Assembly: GCA_020634935.1 (NCBI GenBank)
Contig: JACKAT010000014.1
Span: 54,128-118,127 of the forward strand
Direction: 5' to 3'
Length of the DNA stretch: 64,000 nucleotides
From: Anaerolineales bacterium
GTDB taxonomy: Bacteria > Chloroflexota > Anaerolineae > 4572-78 > J111
In this document: piece by piece, positions 51,978 through 59,735 of the stretch
Layout of the letters: the number at the start of each line of letters is the position of its first letter
Numbering within the stretch: the stretch's first letter is position 1
Made by a program: the position numbers and the translations under genes
Notes under the pieces: model-generated
What the model was told of the DNA's origin: nothing
The model's database searches: none
The model's input: the letters and a program-made list of their open reading frames with translations, nothing else

Positions 51978-52062
51978 GCTTACGCAGTGCCAAAGGTGAC
52001 AGTCACTTAAGCCCGCTAAATCGACAAGTGACTGTCACCTGACTTATACGTAAGTCAGGGAT
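51978..52062. repeat. Small inverted-repeat element (AGGTGACAGTCACTT / AAGTGACTGTCACCT)
   Basis: Arms of 15 bp at 51994-52008 and 52026-52040, enclosed by CTTACGCAGT on the left and ATACGTAAGT on the right. A related, larger element lies at 61.65-61.77 kb. It has no coding capacity and looks like a MITE-like or hairpin element. Confidence 0.8.
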
Positions 52063-52119
52063 TTTGGTAAAGGCAGGGGATGGGCAGCGCCCGATCCCCT
52101 GCCGAAACACACATAAACG

Positions 52120-53487
52120 TTATTGACCCATTTCCAGATCAAACGACTCTTGAATGGCCTGACCGACCTCTTCCGGCGAGCTGGTGCCGGCAAACAACCC
52201 CTGGACGGAGTCGTTCACCACAGAGCCAACGGCCGGCGGCAGCGCCTGGTCGTAGTAGAGCTGCATATACGGAGCTTTGGCGGCATTCTCAGCCACGATC
52301 TTCATTAACGGATCGGTGATACATTCCTCGGTGCCTTTGACCACCGGCAGAACCCAGGTGGTTTCGCACTGGATTTCCTTAGTACTCAGATATTTCAGAA
52401 ACTCGATGGCTTCATCGGGCGCATCGCGGCCAACGATATAGCCGCCGCCGCCGCCCAACGCATCAGCCGGGTCGCCTTTACCACCTTCAACCATCGGGAA
52501 GGGGAACCAGCCTAGCTTATCGCCAATGCCCTCTTTGCTGGTGCTTTCATCTTTCTCAACGCCGGGCGCCCACTGACCCATGAGTTCCATCGCGGCTTCA
52601 CCATTGCCCATCAAGCGGGCCTGGTCGTTATAAGTCAGGCCCAGATAACCAGCGGGGAACGGATCGAGCGCGATAAGCTCTTGCAGTTTCTCACCGGCCT
52701 GAACAAAAGGTTCGTCGGCGAAAGAGCCTTCACCGCTGGCCGCAGCATTAAACGCCTCTTCGCCGCCCATGCGGATGGCCAGATAAACCCACCAGAAGTG
52801 GCCTGGCCACTTATCGCCCTCACCCAGAGCGATGGGGGTGATGCCGGCGTCTTTGAGCTTCTGCACGTCTTCCAGTAGTTCGGCCCAGGTGGTCGGCGGC
52901 GCGTCGATACCGGCTTGGTCGAACAGGTCAGTGTTGTACCAGAAGCCGACCATGCCTTGATCGTTCGCCACGCCGTACTGCTCACCTTGGTAGCCGTAGA
53001 CAGCCAGCGGGCCGGGGGCAAAGGTATCGGCGAAACCATCTTTTTGAATTTCGGCCGAGATGTCGCGCAGCAAGCCGGCCTTGGCGTACTCATCCATAAC
53101 CCCACCGCCCCAGGTCGAGAAGACATCGGGCGGCTCACCCGATTGCATGACCGTGGTCAACTTGGCTTTGAAGTTTTCGTTTTCCAGAATCGTACTGTTG
53201 ATTTTGACACAGGGGTGGTCGGCCTCAAAGGCGTCGATGGATTTTTGCAGAACGACTTTACGTTCGTCTTGAGTATGAATATGCCAGAACTCAATGGTTT
53301 TGGTTTCGGCACAATCAGCTGACTCGGCAGCGGCTTCCTCGGCGGCCGGGGCATCAGCTGCTGCTTCTTCTGTGGCGGCCGGTTCTTCCGCCGCCGGGGC
53401 GGCGGTAGGTTGAGCCCCACCGCACGCTGCCAACAGCAGTCCGAGCAAGGTAATGAAAACTATCGATAAAAGTTTCTTGTTAAACAT
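52120..53487 (-). CDS. Sugar ABC transporter substrate-binding lipoprotein (xylan locus)
   Basis: 455 residues. Lipobox LLGLLLAAC gives lipidated Cys22; an Ala/Glu-rich linker (about 25-60) leads to a family 1 solute-binding domain that begins TIEFWHIHTQDERKVVLQ. It captures oligosaccharides outside the cell for the two permeases downstream. The promoter region holds the composite CGGTAACGTTACCG operator shared with the lacI gene upstream, so regulation by that protein is likely. Confidence 0.94.
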   Translation of the reverse strand: MFNKKLLSIVFITLLGLLLAACGGAQPTAAPAAEEPAATEEAAADAPAAEEAAAESADCAETKTIEFWHIHTQDERKVVLQKSIDAFEADHPCVKINSTILENENFKAKLTTVMQSGEPPDVFSTWGGGVMDEYAKAGLLRDISAEIQKDGFADTFAPGPLAVYGYQGEQYGVANDQGMVGFWYNTDLFDQAGIDAPPTTWAELLEDVQKLKDAGITPIALGEGDKWPGHFWWVYLAIRMGGEEAFNAAASGEGSFADEPFVQAGEKLQELIALDPFPAGYLGLTYNDQARLMGNGEAAMELMGQWAPGVEKDESTSKEGIGDKLGWFPFPMVEGGKGDPADALGGGGGYIVGRDAPDEAIEFLKYLSTKEIQCETTWVLPVVKGTEECITDPLMKIVAENAAKAPYMQLYYDQALPPAVGSVVNDSVQGLFAGTSSPEEVGQAIQESFDLEMGQ

Positions 53488-53596
53488 ACTTTCCTCCTTG
53501 AATATTATCTATACGATTGAAACGATCGATCAATGACCATGCGGGTAAGATTAATTAAGCAGTGTATAGATAGGCACCTCCCTGTGAAACACCTTC

Positions 53597-53625
53597 TTCG
53601 GTATTGATTCCGGTAACGTTACCGA
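53597..53625 (-). promoter_or_regulatory. Composite LacI-type operator before the binding-protein gene
   Basis: 29-bp block TTCGGTATTG-A-TTCCGGTAACGTTACCGA containing the palindrome CGGTAACGTTACCG (53611-53624). It matches the block at 54735-54763 in 27 of 29 positions. Confidence 0.85.
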
Positions 53626-53670
53626 TTTACAAAAAAATTTACTGGCTTGCTATTAATAATTTTGTGGACT

Positions 53671-54699
53671 TTATCCGGCTTTAGGTGCGAAAGCTTGGCA
53701 GGTATTTCTGACGAGCAGTCTGGTGGGCATCCGGTATACGTAGTTTTCAATCGGTTTGTTTTGGATCAGGTTAACCAGCATCTCAACCGCGACCCGGCCC
53801 ATATCGGCGATAAACTGATCAACCGTGGTCAAGCCGCCGTGAACATAAGACGCCTCTTCGATATTATCAAACCCAACAATGGAAATATCACCGGGGACGC
53901 TTAACCCGGCGTTGGTAATGGCCTCGATAGCCCCAATGGCCGATTTATCATTAGCGGCAAAAATAGCGGTGGGGCGTTCAGGCAAGGTTATTAATTTTTG
54001 GGCGCAGCGATAGCCCCTTTCTTGGGTAAAATCGCCAATTTGGATGAGATCAGGATCGAGGGGAATATCGGCCTGGCGCAGGCTGTCTTTGTAACCTTCT
54101 AAACGGCGAATAGCGCTTTGCAGATCGGGCCGGCCGCCAATAAAACCAATACGGCGATGGCCCAAGCCCAGCAAATGCTCCATCGCCGACATCGCGCCGG
54201 TGCGGTTGGTGGCAATCACGGCGGGAAAATCGGTGCTGTCCAGGTGAGGGTCAACAGCAACCAGGGGGTAATGGGTAGAGAAGGTTTCCGCGGTGGGGGT
54301 GACCACGATAATGCCGTCGGTAATACTGCCGTTGAGCAGCGACACATATTGGCGCTCACGCACGGCCCAGGTGCGGTCCCCGCTGCCGCCGCCGGTATAA
54401 ACCAGCAAATCGTAGTCCAACTGTTCAATGGCCCGGTTGACCCCTTTGACGACATTGAGGCAAAACGACTGGTTCAGGTCCGTCACCACCAAACCGATGA
54501 CGTTGGTTTGGTGGCTGCGCATGCTTTTAGCGGCCAGGCTTGAGGTGTAGCCCAACTCATTGATCACGCGCTGAATGTTTTCATAGGTTTCCTCGGCCAC
54601 ATCATCTTTATTGTTCAGTACCCGTGACACGGTTGAAACCGAAACCCCGGCCGCCGCCGCCACATCTTGAATTGTCACCGCTGCTTTCTTACGAGGCAT
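53671..54699 (-). CDS. LacI-family regulator (xylan locus)
   Basis: 342 residues. DNA-binding part VTIQDVAAAAGVSVSTVSRV (8-27) plus LNNKDDVAEETYENI; the effector domain follows. It lies upstream of the binding-protein gene in the same direction, with its own promoter and operator. A near-identical 29-bp operator before both genes suggests it represses itself and the whole xylan locus (inference). Confidence 0.94.
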   Translation of the reverse strand: MPRKKAAVTIQDVAAAAGVSVSTVSRVLNNKDDVAEETYENIQRVINELGYTSSLAAKSMRSHQTNVIGLVVTDLNQSFCLNVVKGVNRAIEQLDYDLLVYTGGGSGDRTWAVRERQYVSLLNGSITDGIIVVTPTAETFSTHYPLVAVDPHLDSTDFPAVIATNRTGAMSAMEHLLGLGHRRIGFIGGRPDLQSAIRRLEGYKDSLRQADIPLDPDLIQIGDFTQERGYRCAQKLITLPERPTAIFAANDKSAIGAIEAITNAGLSVPGDISIVGFDNIEEASYVHGGLTTVDQFIADMGRVAVEMLVNLIQNKPIENYVYRMPTRLLVRNTCQAFAPKAG

Positions 54700-54734
54700 G
54701 CTTTATCCGTCTCCCCATCGACCGCTTAATCTGT

Positions 54735-54763
54735 TTCGGTATTGTTTCCGGTATCGTTACCGA
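54735..54763 (-). promoter_or_regulatory. Composite LacI-type operator before the lacI gene
   Basis: 29-bp block with CGGTATCGTTACCG (54749-54762), a near-perfect palindrome. It begins ten bases after the -10 box, fitting repression of initiation. Confidence 0.85.
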
Positions 54764-54772
54764 GGCAATCCC

Positions 54773-54801
54773 ATTTTAAGAGATAACCCTAAACTTGTCA
54801 A
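54773..54801 (-). promoter_or_regulatory. Promoter of the xylan-locus lacI gene
   Basis: On the minus strand TTGACA (54796-54801), 17-bp spacer, TAAAAT (54773-54778). Confidence 0.8.
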
Positions 54802-54845
54802 GATTAACTTCAAGCCTAATCATTTAGGACTTATACCGTAGACGC

Positions 54846-56621
54846 CTACAACCACAGCAGCGAAATAACGGAGATGGCTATCGTGGCCACAATCAAATTA
54901 AGAAAAATGCCAGCCCGAAAATAGTCGGAAAATCGATAGCCGCCAGCGGCCATAACCATAAGATTGGTCTGATAGCCGATGGGGGTTAGAAAGCTGGCCG
55001 AGGCGGCAATAGCCACGGCGATGGCGAAGGCTTCAGGGGCTGCGTTTAAATCGCGCGCCGCGGCCAGACCAATGCCAATCATTAAGGCGGCGGCGGCGTT
55101 GTTGGTGATAAATTCGGTTAAGATGCTGGTGGTGAGATAGACGGCCACCAAGACGCCAATCGTGCCAAACGCGGCGGCGGCGCCGATCAGAGTGTGGGCA
55201 ATGGCTTCGGCCAAACCGGTGGTTTCAATGGCCCGCCCCACCCCCAGCGCCGAGGCGATGACGAATAGCACCGGAAAATCGATCGAGCGGCGGGCTTCCC
55301 AGCCGCTGATACAGCGGGTCAGCAGCATCAACAAGGCCCCCACGAAAGCGGTGGTCACAATCGGCGCCACCCCGACCGCAGCCAGCAGCACCACGCCGAT
55401 TAAAATAAATAGGGCCAGCGGCGCTTTACGCCGCTGAGGTCTGACCCGGCCAGGGTGGCGCGAGGCCACCAGATAAAAATCAGAGCGCCGCCCATTCCAA
55501 CGGCGATCAAAGCCGGGTGGGGCTTCAATCAGCAGCAAATCGCCGGGCTGAATTTCAACCGTACCCAACGAGCCTTCAATTTGGGTATCGCGCCGCTGGA
55601 TGCCCAGGACAATACCGTGAAAGTGCTCTCGAAAGCGCACATCACGCAGCGTCCGGCCCACCAGCAGCGATGACGGGGCGACCACGGCCTCGAATAACGG
55701 CATGGTCGTCTCGCTGCGCGTGTCAAGCCCATCAAATGCTCGTTCAATGCCGGGAACCTTAAGCAACTTATCCAACATCGACAAGCTGCCGCGAAAGGTC
55801 AATATATCGCAGGCGCGCAACCTAAGATCAGGGGCTGATGGGATAAAGTGGCTGTTCCGAAAAATGTGTACCAGGTAAGCGTCGCCCAATGACCGCAAGC
55901 CGGCTTGTTCGACGGTTTTGCCATCCAACGATGAAGTGAACGCTACCCGCACCTCAAACAAATAATGTTCAAGTTCACTCTCAGACGCGGGCAGCTGCTG
56001 CCGGTTAGGCAAAAAACGATGTCCGATCAAGGTAAAATAGGCAATCGCTCCGAGCGCGGTTGGAAGTCCGACCCAAGTCAAGTCAAACAGCCCCAACCCC
56101 TCATAGCCGGAACTCACCATTAAGCCGGACACCAGTAGGTTGGTTGACGTACCAATCAGCGTGGTCATACCGCCGACAATCGCCGCATAGGAGAGCGGGA
56201 TCAATAATTTAGAGGGGGCGACATTACTTTCCTCGCTCCAAGCCTGAGCCCGGGGGATGAGCATAGCGACAATCGGGGTGTTGTTGAGAAAGGCTGACAT
56301 GGCGGCCGTGGTCACCATCATTCGGGCTAATACCCCCGCCAAAGTGGCCGAACGTTTAAATAATAAACGATCAGTAAAGTTGAGCGCGCCGGTATTTTGC
56401 ACACCCACCGCCACCACAAACAGCGCTCCAACGGTTAACACGGCCGTATTTGAAAAGCCGCTAAATGCTTCTTCCGGGGTTAAGACGCCGCAGGTTAATA
56501 ATAAGCCCAAGGCGCTTAGAAAAATCATCTCCGGCCGGGCTATCTCTTTAATCAAGGCCATCAGTATAAAAAAAATGATGCCAAGCGTTATCCACGCTTG
56601 CCATTCCAGGCTACTCCACAT
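54846..56621 (-). CDS. SLC13/DASS-type permease with two TrkA-C domains
   Basis: 591 residues. Two sets of membrane segments (about 10-190 and 410-590) surround a soluble middle with two RCK-C/TrkA-C domains (about 205-290 and 300-370, for example IQPGDLLLIEAP near 362). GFSNTAVLTVGALFVVAVGV near residue 55 and the late TNNAAAALMIGIGLAAA are the two SNT/TNN-type hairpin regions of the family. Members move dicarboxylates, sulfate or other anions with sodium; the TrkA-C parts suggest control by a small ligand. Substrate unknown. It stands alone. Confidence 0.9.
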   Translation of the reverse strand: MWSSLEWQAWITLGIIFFILMALIKEIARPEMIFLSALGLLLTCGVLTPEEAFSGFSNTAVLTVGALFVVAVGVQNTGALNFTDRLLFKRSATLAGVLARMMVTTAAMSAFLNNTPIVAMLIPRAQAWSEESNVAPSKLLIPLSYAAIVGGMTTLIGTSTNLLVSGLMVSSGYEGLGLFDLTWVGLPTALGAIAYFTLIGHRFLPNRQQLPASESELEHYLFEVRVAFTSSLDGKTVEQAGLRSLGDAYLVHIFRNSHFIPSAPDLRLRACDILTFRGSLSMLDKLLKVPGIERAFDGLDTRSETTMPLFEAVVAPSSLLVGRTLRDVRFREHFHGIVLGIQRRDTQIEGSLGTVEIQPGDLLLIEAPPGFDRRWNGRRSDFYLVASRHPGRVRPQRRKAPLALFILIGVVLLAAVGVAPIVTTAFVGALLMLLTRCISGWEARRSIDFPVLFVIASALGVGRAIETTGLAEAIAHTLIGAAAAFGTIGVLVAVYLTTSILTEFITNNAAAALMIGIGLAAARDLNAAPEAFAIAVAIAASASFLTPIGYQTNLMVMAAGGYRFSDYFRAGIFLNLIVATIAISVISLLWL

Positions 56622-56656
56622 TCGCTCTCCATCCTCTTTCTGATTTTAGATATCCA

Positions 56657-57355
56657 TCACCAGGGAATCGGTTGGCGGTCGCGGAAAAAACTACCGGTCG
56701 GCCCATCATCGGGTAAGGTTGCCAGCCAGGTGATGGTATCGGCGCCGGCGGTTGGGGATTTTGGGGCAGCCGGGCCGCCCATCGCGGTGTGAACCCAGCC
56801 CGGGCACATCGAGTTGATCTTAATATTATGCCCCGTGATCTCTGAAGCTATAATGCGAGTTAAGGCATTGAGGGCCAGCTTTGAAATACGATAAGCAGCC
56901 GTGTAGCCGTCCATTTCGTCCATCGAGCCATAGCCGGATGACACATTGACGATGCGGCCATACCCTTTCAACTGCATCATCGGAATAAAAGCCCGGCACA
57001 GGTACAGCGGCCCATAGAAATTTACCGCTTGAGTCAACCACCAAACTTCTAAAGAAACATCAAAAATGCTAACCGCTTCATCTAAATAAACGCCGGCGTT
57101 GTTAACCAAGACATCTAACCGGCCAAAGATGACTTCGATCTCCGCTTGCAGGGCCATCACACTGTCCACATCTGTCACATCAAGCTGATGGGCGCTAATA
57201 TCCAACCCCTCTTCACGCAAAGCCTTAGCCGCCGCCTGTCCCTTAGCCACATCGCGGCTGGTTAAAATTACGTGCAGCCCTTGCTGCGCTAACTGCCGGC
57301 AGGCTTCAAATCCAATGCCGCGATTGGCGCCCGTTACGAGTGCAATTCTGGTCAT
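56657..57355 (-). CDS. Short-chain dehydrogenase/reductase
   Basis: 232 residues. Cofactor motif VTGANRGIGFEA at 7-18, NNAGVYLDEAV near 87, catalytic Ser in NVSSGYGS near 138, and YRISK as the Tyr-x-x-x-Lys pair near 156. After VTSRD-like residues (LTSRDVAKG) NADP is the likelier cofactor. The substrate cannot be told. It lies 35 bp from the permease gene on the same strand, so they may be co-transcribed. Confidence 0.92.
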   Translation of the reverse strand: MTRIALVTGANRGIGFEACRQLAQQGLHVILTSRDVAKGQAAAKALREEGLDISAHQLDVTDVDSVMALQAEIEVIFGRLDVLVNNAGVYLDEAVSIFDVSLEVWWLTQAVNFYGPLYLCRAFIPMMQLKGYGRIVNVSSGYGSMDEMDGYTAAYRISKLALNALTRIIASEITGHNIKINSMCPGWVHTAMGGPAAPKSPTAGADTITWLATLPDDGPTGSFFRDRQPIPW

Positions 57356-57410
57356 AGTAGGATACTCCTTTTATTTAACTCAAGTTGTCACTCATAAATT
57401 CAAGCCGAGG

Positions 57411-57477
57411 AGTAGGGAGTAAGGAGTAAGAGGTCAAAAACCGATTACTTCCTACTCCTTACTTCTTACTTCCCACA
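57411..57477. repeat. Word-type hairpin GGAGTAAGGAGTAAG / CTACTCCTTACTTCTTAC
   Basis: GGAGTAGGGAGTAAGGAGTA (57411-57430) is answered by TACTTCCTACTCCTTACTTC (57447-57466) and another copy of TTACTTCCC. It fills the centre of the 189-bp spacer before the SDR gene. Confidence 0.88.
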
Positions 57478-57544
57478 GGGATAGGGCTGAAACGGTGATT
57501 TCCCCGTATTTCCTAGGTCCACGTGCAATTTGGATTATTTAATT

Positions 57545-59287
57545 TTACGGTTTAAGAGCTTCTAAAGCAACCTTGTATTCAGCGCGGACCTCATCGTCGG
57601 GGGCGTTTTCAATGGCCAGTTCATAATATTGCCGAGCTACCACCGGATTTTGTCGATTCTCGCGAGCCAGGCTGGCATATAGTCCCGAGTCAACGGGTAA
57701 GGCGAAGTGTTGAATTTCGGCCAGCAGTTGCAGCGGATCGGCGTTGCGGCCATAGTAATAGACGGCAATGTCGTGGTGCAGCACCAGCCGGATCGCGCCC
57801 TGTTCGCTCAGCCAAACTTTCATCTGTTTACCTTCTGGTAGATAAGGTGAAAAAATGCTGTAAACGATCCAACTCCGGTCGGATCGAGCCAGGGCCGCTT
57901 TAACCGCATCTAAGGTATCGTAGGTGTCCGGCGCGGCGGTGGCCGGCGGATAGTACCAGTTGAGGGTTTCTTCGCCGTTGATGACGATAACGGTATCTTC
58001 AGGTCGGGCGTTTTTTCGCAAAAAATCGCCGACCAGCCGCCAATCCTCTTTGACTTTATTATCATAGATGAGGGTGACGCCGTAGAAGAACTGGAGAAAT
58101 ATAAATCCACCGACTAAGATAGATAGCATTGTCGCGACTCGTCGCCCGCCCAGGCGATCCAGCCAAACGGCCAGCCCCATAAACCCGGCCGTAACCAAGG
58201 CCAGATAGGCCGGCAAGGTGGAAAGAATGTAGCGCACAGAGAAAAATGTCCCTTGGTGCAAAAGGAAAGCCAGAATGACCAGCGTCGGCACCACCAGCCA
58301 AATAAATAAGAACAAAGCCAACCGATATTTCTTTTGAGTGAGTAAAAAAATAAGCCCGGCTAAGGCCAGTCCATTCAAAAGCCATAAAGCCGTATCAGAG
58401 TGTCTAACCACCATCGGCTTCATGACCTTCCAGGTGAAATAGTTCCAGCTTATCTCCGGGCCGGTGCCTTGATTAGGCTTTTCTTCAGCGTCGAGCGTAA
58501 ATCGTTCCGGTTCCAGAATAGTTTCCGCAAAGCCGCGTGATGTTTTTAGCATCGGCCCACCCCAGCCGAGTGAGACAATGGCGACAAAAGCCACCGCGCC
58601 GGTGGCCAGCACTAAGCCTATCACGCGAAGCCCATGCTTTCGGTTTTGGCTAAAAATCAGATCGATGCCCAGCAGGCCAAACAGCGGCATGTAAATGGCA
58701 TTGGCGAAAAAGTGGGATAGGGCAAAGATCAGGGTCCCGATCTGTAACATCACCACATAACGCCACCGAATCTTACGGCGCAGTTGCCATACTGCATAGC
58801 AGGCCAGCAAAACCCCTAACAACAGCAGAGAATAGGGTCTCGCTTCCCGGCTGTAGTAAAGATGCAGCGGCGACAACGCCAGCAGCGCCATCAACAACCA
58901 GCCGCCCTTCGATCCAAACCATATGCGCCCCAATTGGTAGGCTACCGGCAGCGCCAGCATGCTGTAGAAAAGCGCCGGCAGCCGCACCCAAAAATCCTGC
59001 CGTCCGAGCAAAACCCAAAAATGAAGCAGAATGTAATCCAGCGGCAGCGCCGTGTGGCGCGGCAGCAGCGGCAAAATGGTATTGAGCGGCTGCTGGGTGA
59101 TATCCAATTCCAGCAGTTCGTCATACCACAAGCTCTCCAAATCCAACTTATACAAACGCAGAGCAAAACCAATTAACAATGTAGAATAGATGAGGAATGA
59201 AGAATGAAGAATGAAGAATGAAGAAAATTTTGAAGAGCTAATATTAAGTTTCGTTTGATCGTTCCTTCTTGAGATTTGTTCGTGCAT
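57545..59287 (-). CDS. GT39-like membrane glycosyltransferase with C-terminal soluble tail
   Basis: 580 residues from ATG 59287. About 10-11 membrane segments; the catalytic Asp-Glu pair expected for GT-C enzymes is present in LESLWYDELLELD near residue 55. It transfers sugars from polyprenyl-phosphate donors outside the membrane to proteins or lipids. The last about 100 residues hold a helical repeat (SLARENRQNPVVARQYYELA). The start is doubtful: residues about 17-35 (SSKFSSFFILHSSFLIYS) are encoded by a word repeat, and the frame overlaps the four-helix gene by 44 bp, so the native start has probably been replaced. Confidence 0.85.
   Translation of the reverse strand: MHEQISRRNDQTKLNISSSKFSSFFILHSSFLIYSTLLIGFALRLYKLDLESLWYDELLELDITQQPLNTILPLLPRHTALPLDYILLHFWVLLGRQDFWVRLPALFYSMLALPVAYQLGRIWFGSKGGWLLMALLALSPLHLYYSREARPYSLLLLGVLLACYAVWQLRRKIRWRYVVMLQIGTLIFALSHFFANAIYMPLFGLLGIDLIFSQNRKHGLRVIGLVLATGAVAFVAIVSLGWGGPMLKTSRGFAETILEPERFTLDAEEKPNQGTGPEISWNYFTWKVMKPMVVRHSDTALWLLNGLALAGLIFLLTQKKYRLALFLFIWLVVPTLVILAFLLHQGTFFSVRYILSTLPAYLALVTAGFMGLAVWLDRLGGRRVATMLSILVGGFIFLQFFYGVTLIYDNKVKEDWRLVGDFLRKNARPEDTVIVINGEETLNWYYPPATAAPDTYDTLDAVKAALARSDRSWIVYSIFSPYLPEGKQMKVWLSEQGAIRLVLHHDIAVYYYGRNADPLQLLAEIQHFALPVDSGLYASLARENRQNPVVARQYYELAIENAPDDEVRAEYKVALEALKP
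59180..59230. repeat. Word repeat GAATGAAGAATGAAGAATGA (left flank of four-helix gene)
   Basis: Tandem GAATGAA words, at least four, between the GT39-like coding region and the four-helix gene's stop codon. They pair in inverted orientation with the ATTCTCCATTC words at 59650-59730. Confidence 0.9.
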
Positions 59288-59633
59288 TTTTAACGATGGT
59301 TGTTAAAATGGCTACTATTTCGTCGGCTTCGGAAATGAGGGAAGTTAAACGTTCAGAGGATACCAGGTTGCATTCGACCAGTAGACGGAGCCAGTATAAG
59401 GTTTCTCGGGCTTCTTTAAGGGCGATGCTGCATTTGGTAATAAAATCGGGTTTGCTTTGGCCGGCATTTGCTTCTTCCATATTAGCCCCGATTGATGTAC
59501 CCGAACGCAAAATTTGTCCGGCCAACACCCGTTCTGTCCCACCCAACTCATACAGATATTGACGCTGCTTCACCACTCGCTTAGCAAACTCAAACGTCCG
59601 CTCTTGAATATCCCTCGGCTTCCCTTCCGTCAC
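59244..59633 (-). CDS. Four-helix-bundle protein (S23/Avd-like, TIGR02436)
   Basis: 129 residues. FEFAKRVVKQRQYL near residue 14, GQILRSGTSIGANMEEANAG near 40 and SIALKEARETLYWLRLL near 70 are the conserved helices of the four-helix-bundle family first noted in 23S rRNA intervening sequences and related to the Avd subunit of diversity-generating retroelements. A positively charged face suggests nucleic-acid binding. It is not in an rRNA gene here. Inverted word repeats flank it on both sides, and both neighbouring genes have ends encoded by these repeats, so it looks like an inserted unit between a glycosyltransferase gene and asnB. Confidence 0.9.
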   Translation of the reverse strand: MTEGKPRDIQERTFEFAKRVVKQRQYLYELGGTERVLAGQILRSGTSIGANMEEANAGQSKPDFITKCSIALKEARETLYWLRLLVECNLVSSERLTSLISEADEIVAILTTIVKNARTNLKKERSNET

Positions 59634-59644
59634 AATTCCCTCAC

Positions 59645-59735
59645 TATTTTCTTACTTCACCTTTCTTCATCTTCCCTTCTTCTTTCATTCCAAATTTCTC
59701 CATTCTACATTCTCCATTCTAAATTCCCTAGCCCA
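59645..59735. repeat. Word repeat CTCCATTCTACATTCTCCAT (right flank of four-helix gene)
   Basis: CTTCATCTTCCCTTCTTC and CTCCATTCTACATTCTCCAT followed by TCTAAATTCC. Reverse complement words GAATGGAGAATG match those at 16.77 kb. The first part is spacer; 59685-59725 is translated as the C-terminus of the asparagine synthase. Confidence 0.9.
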
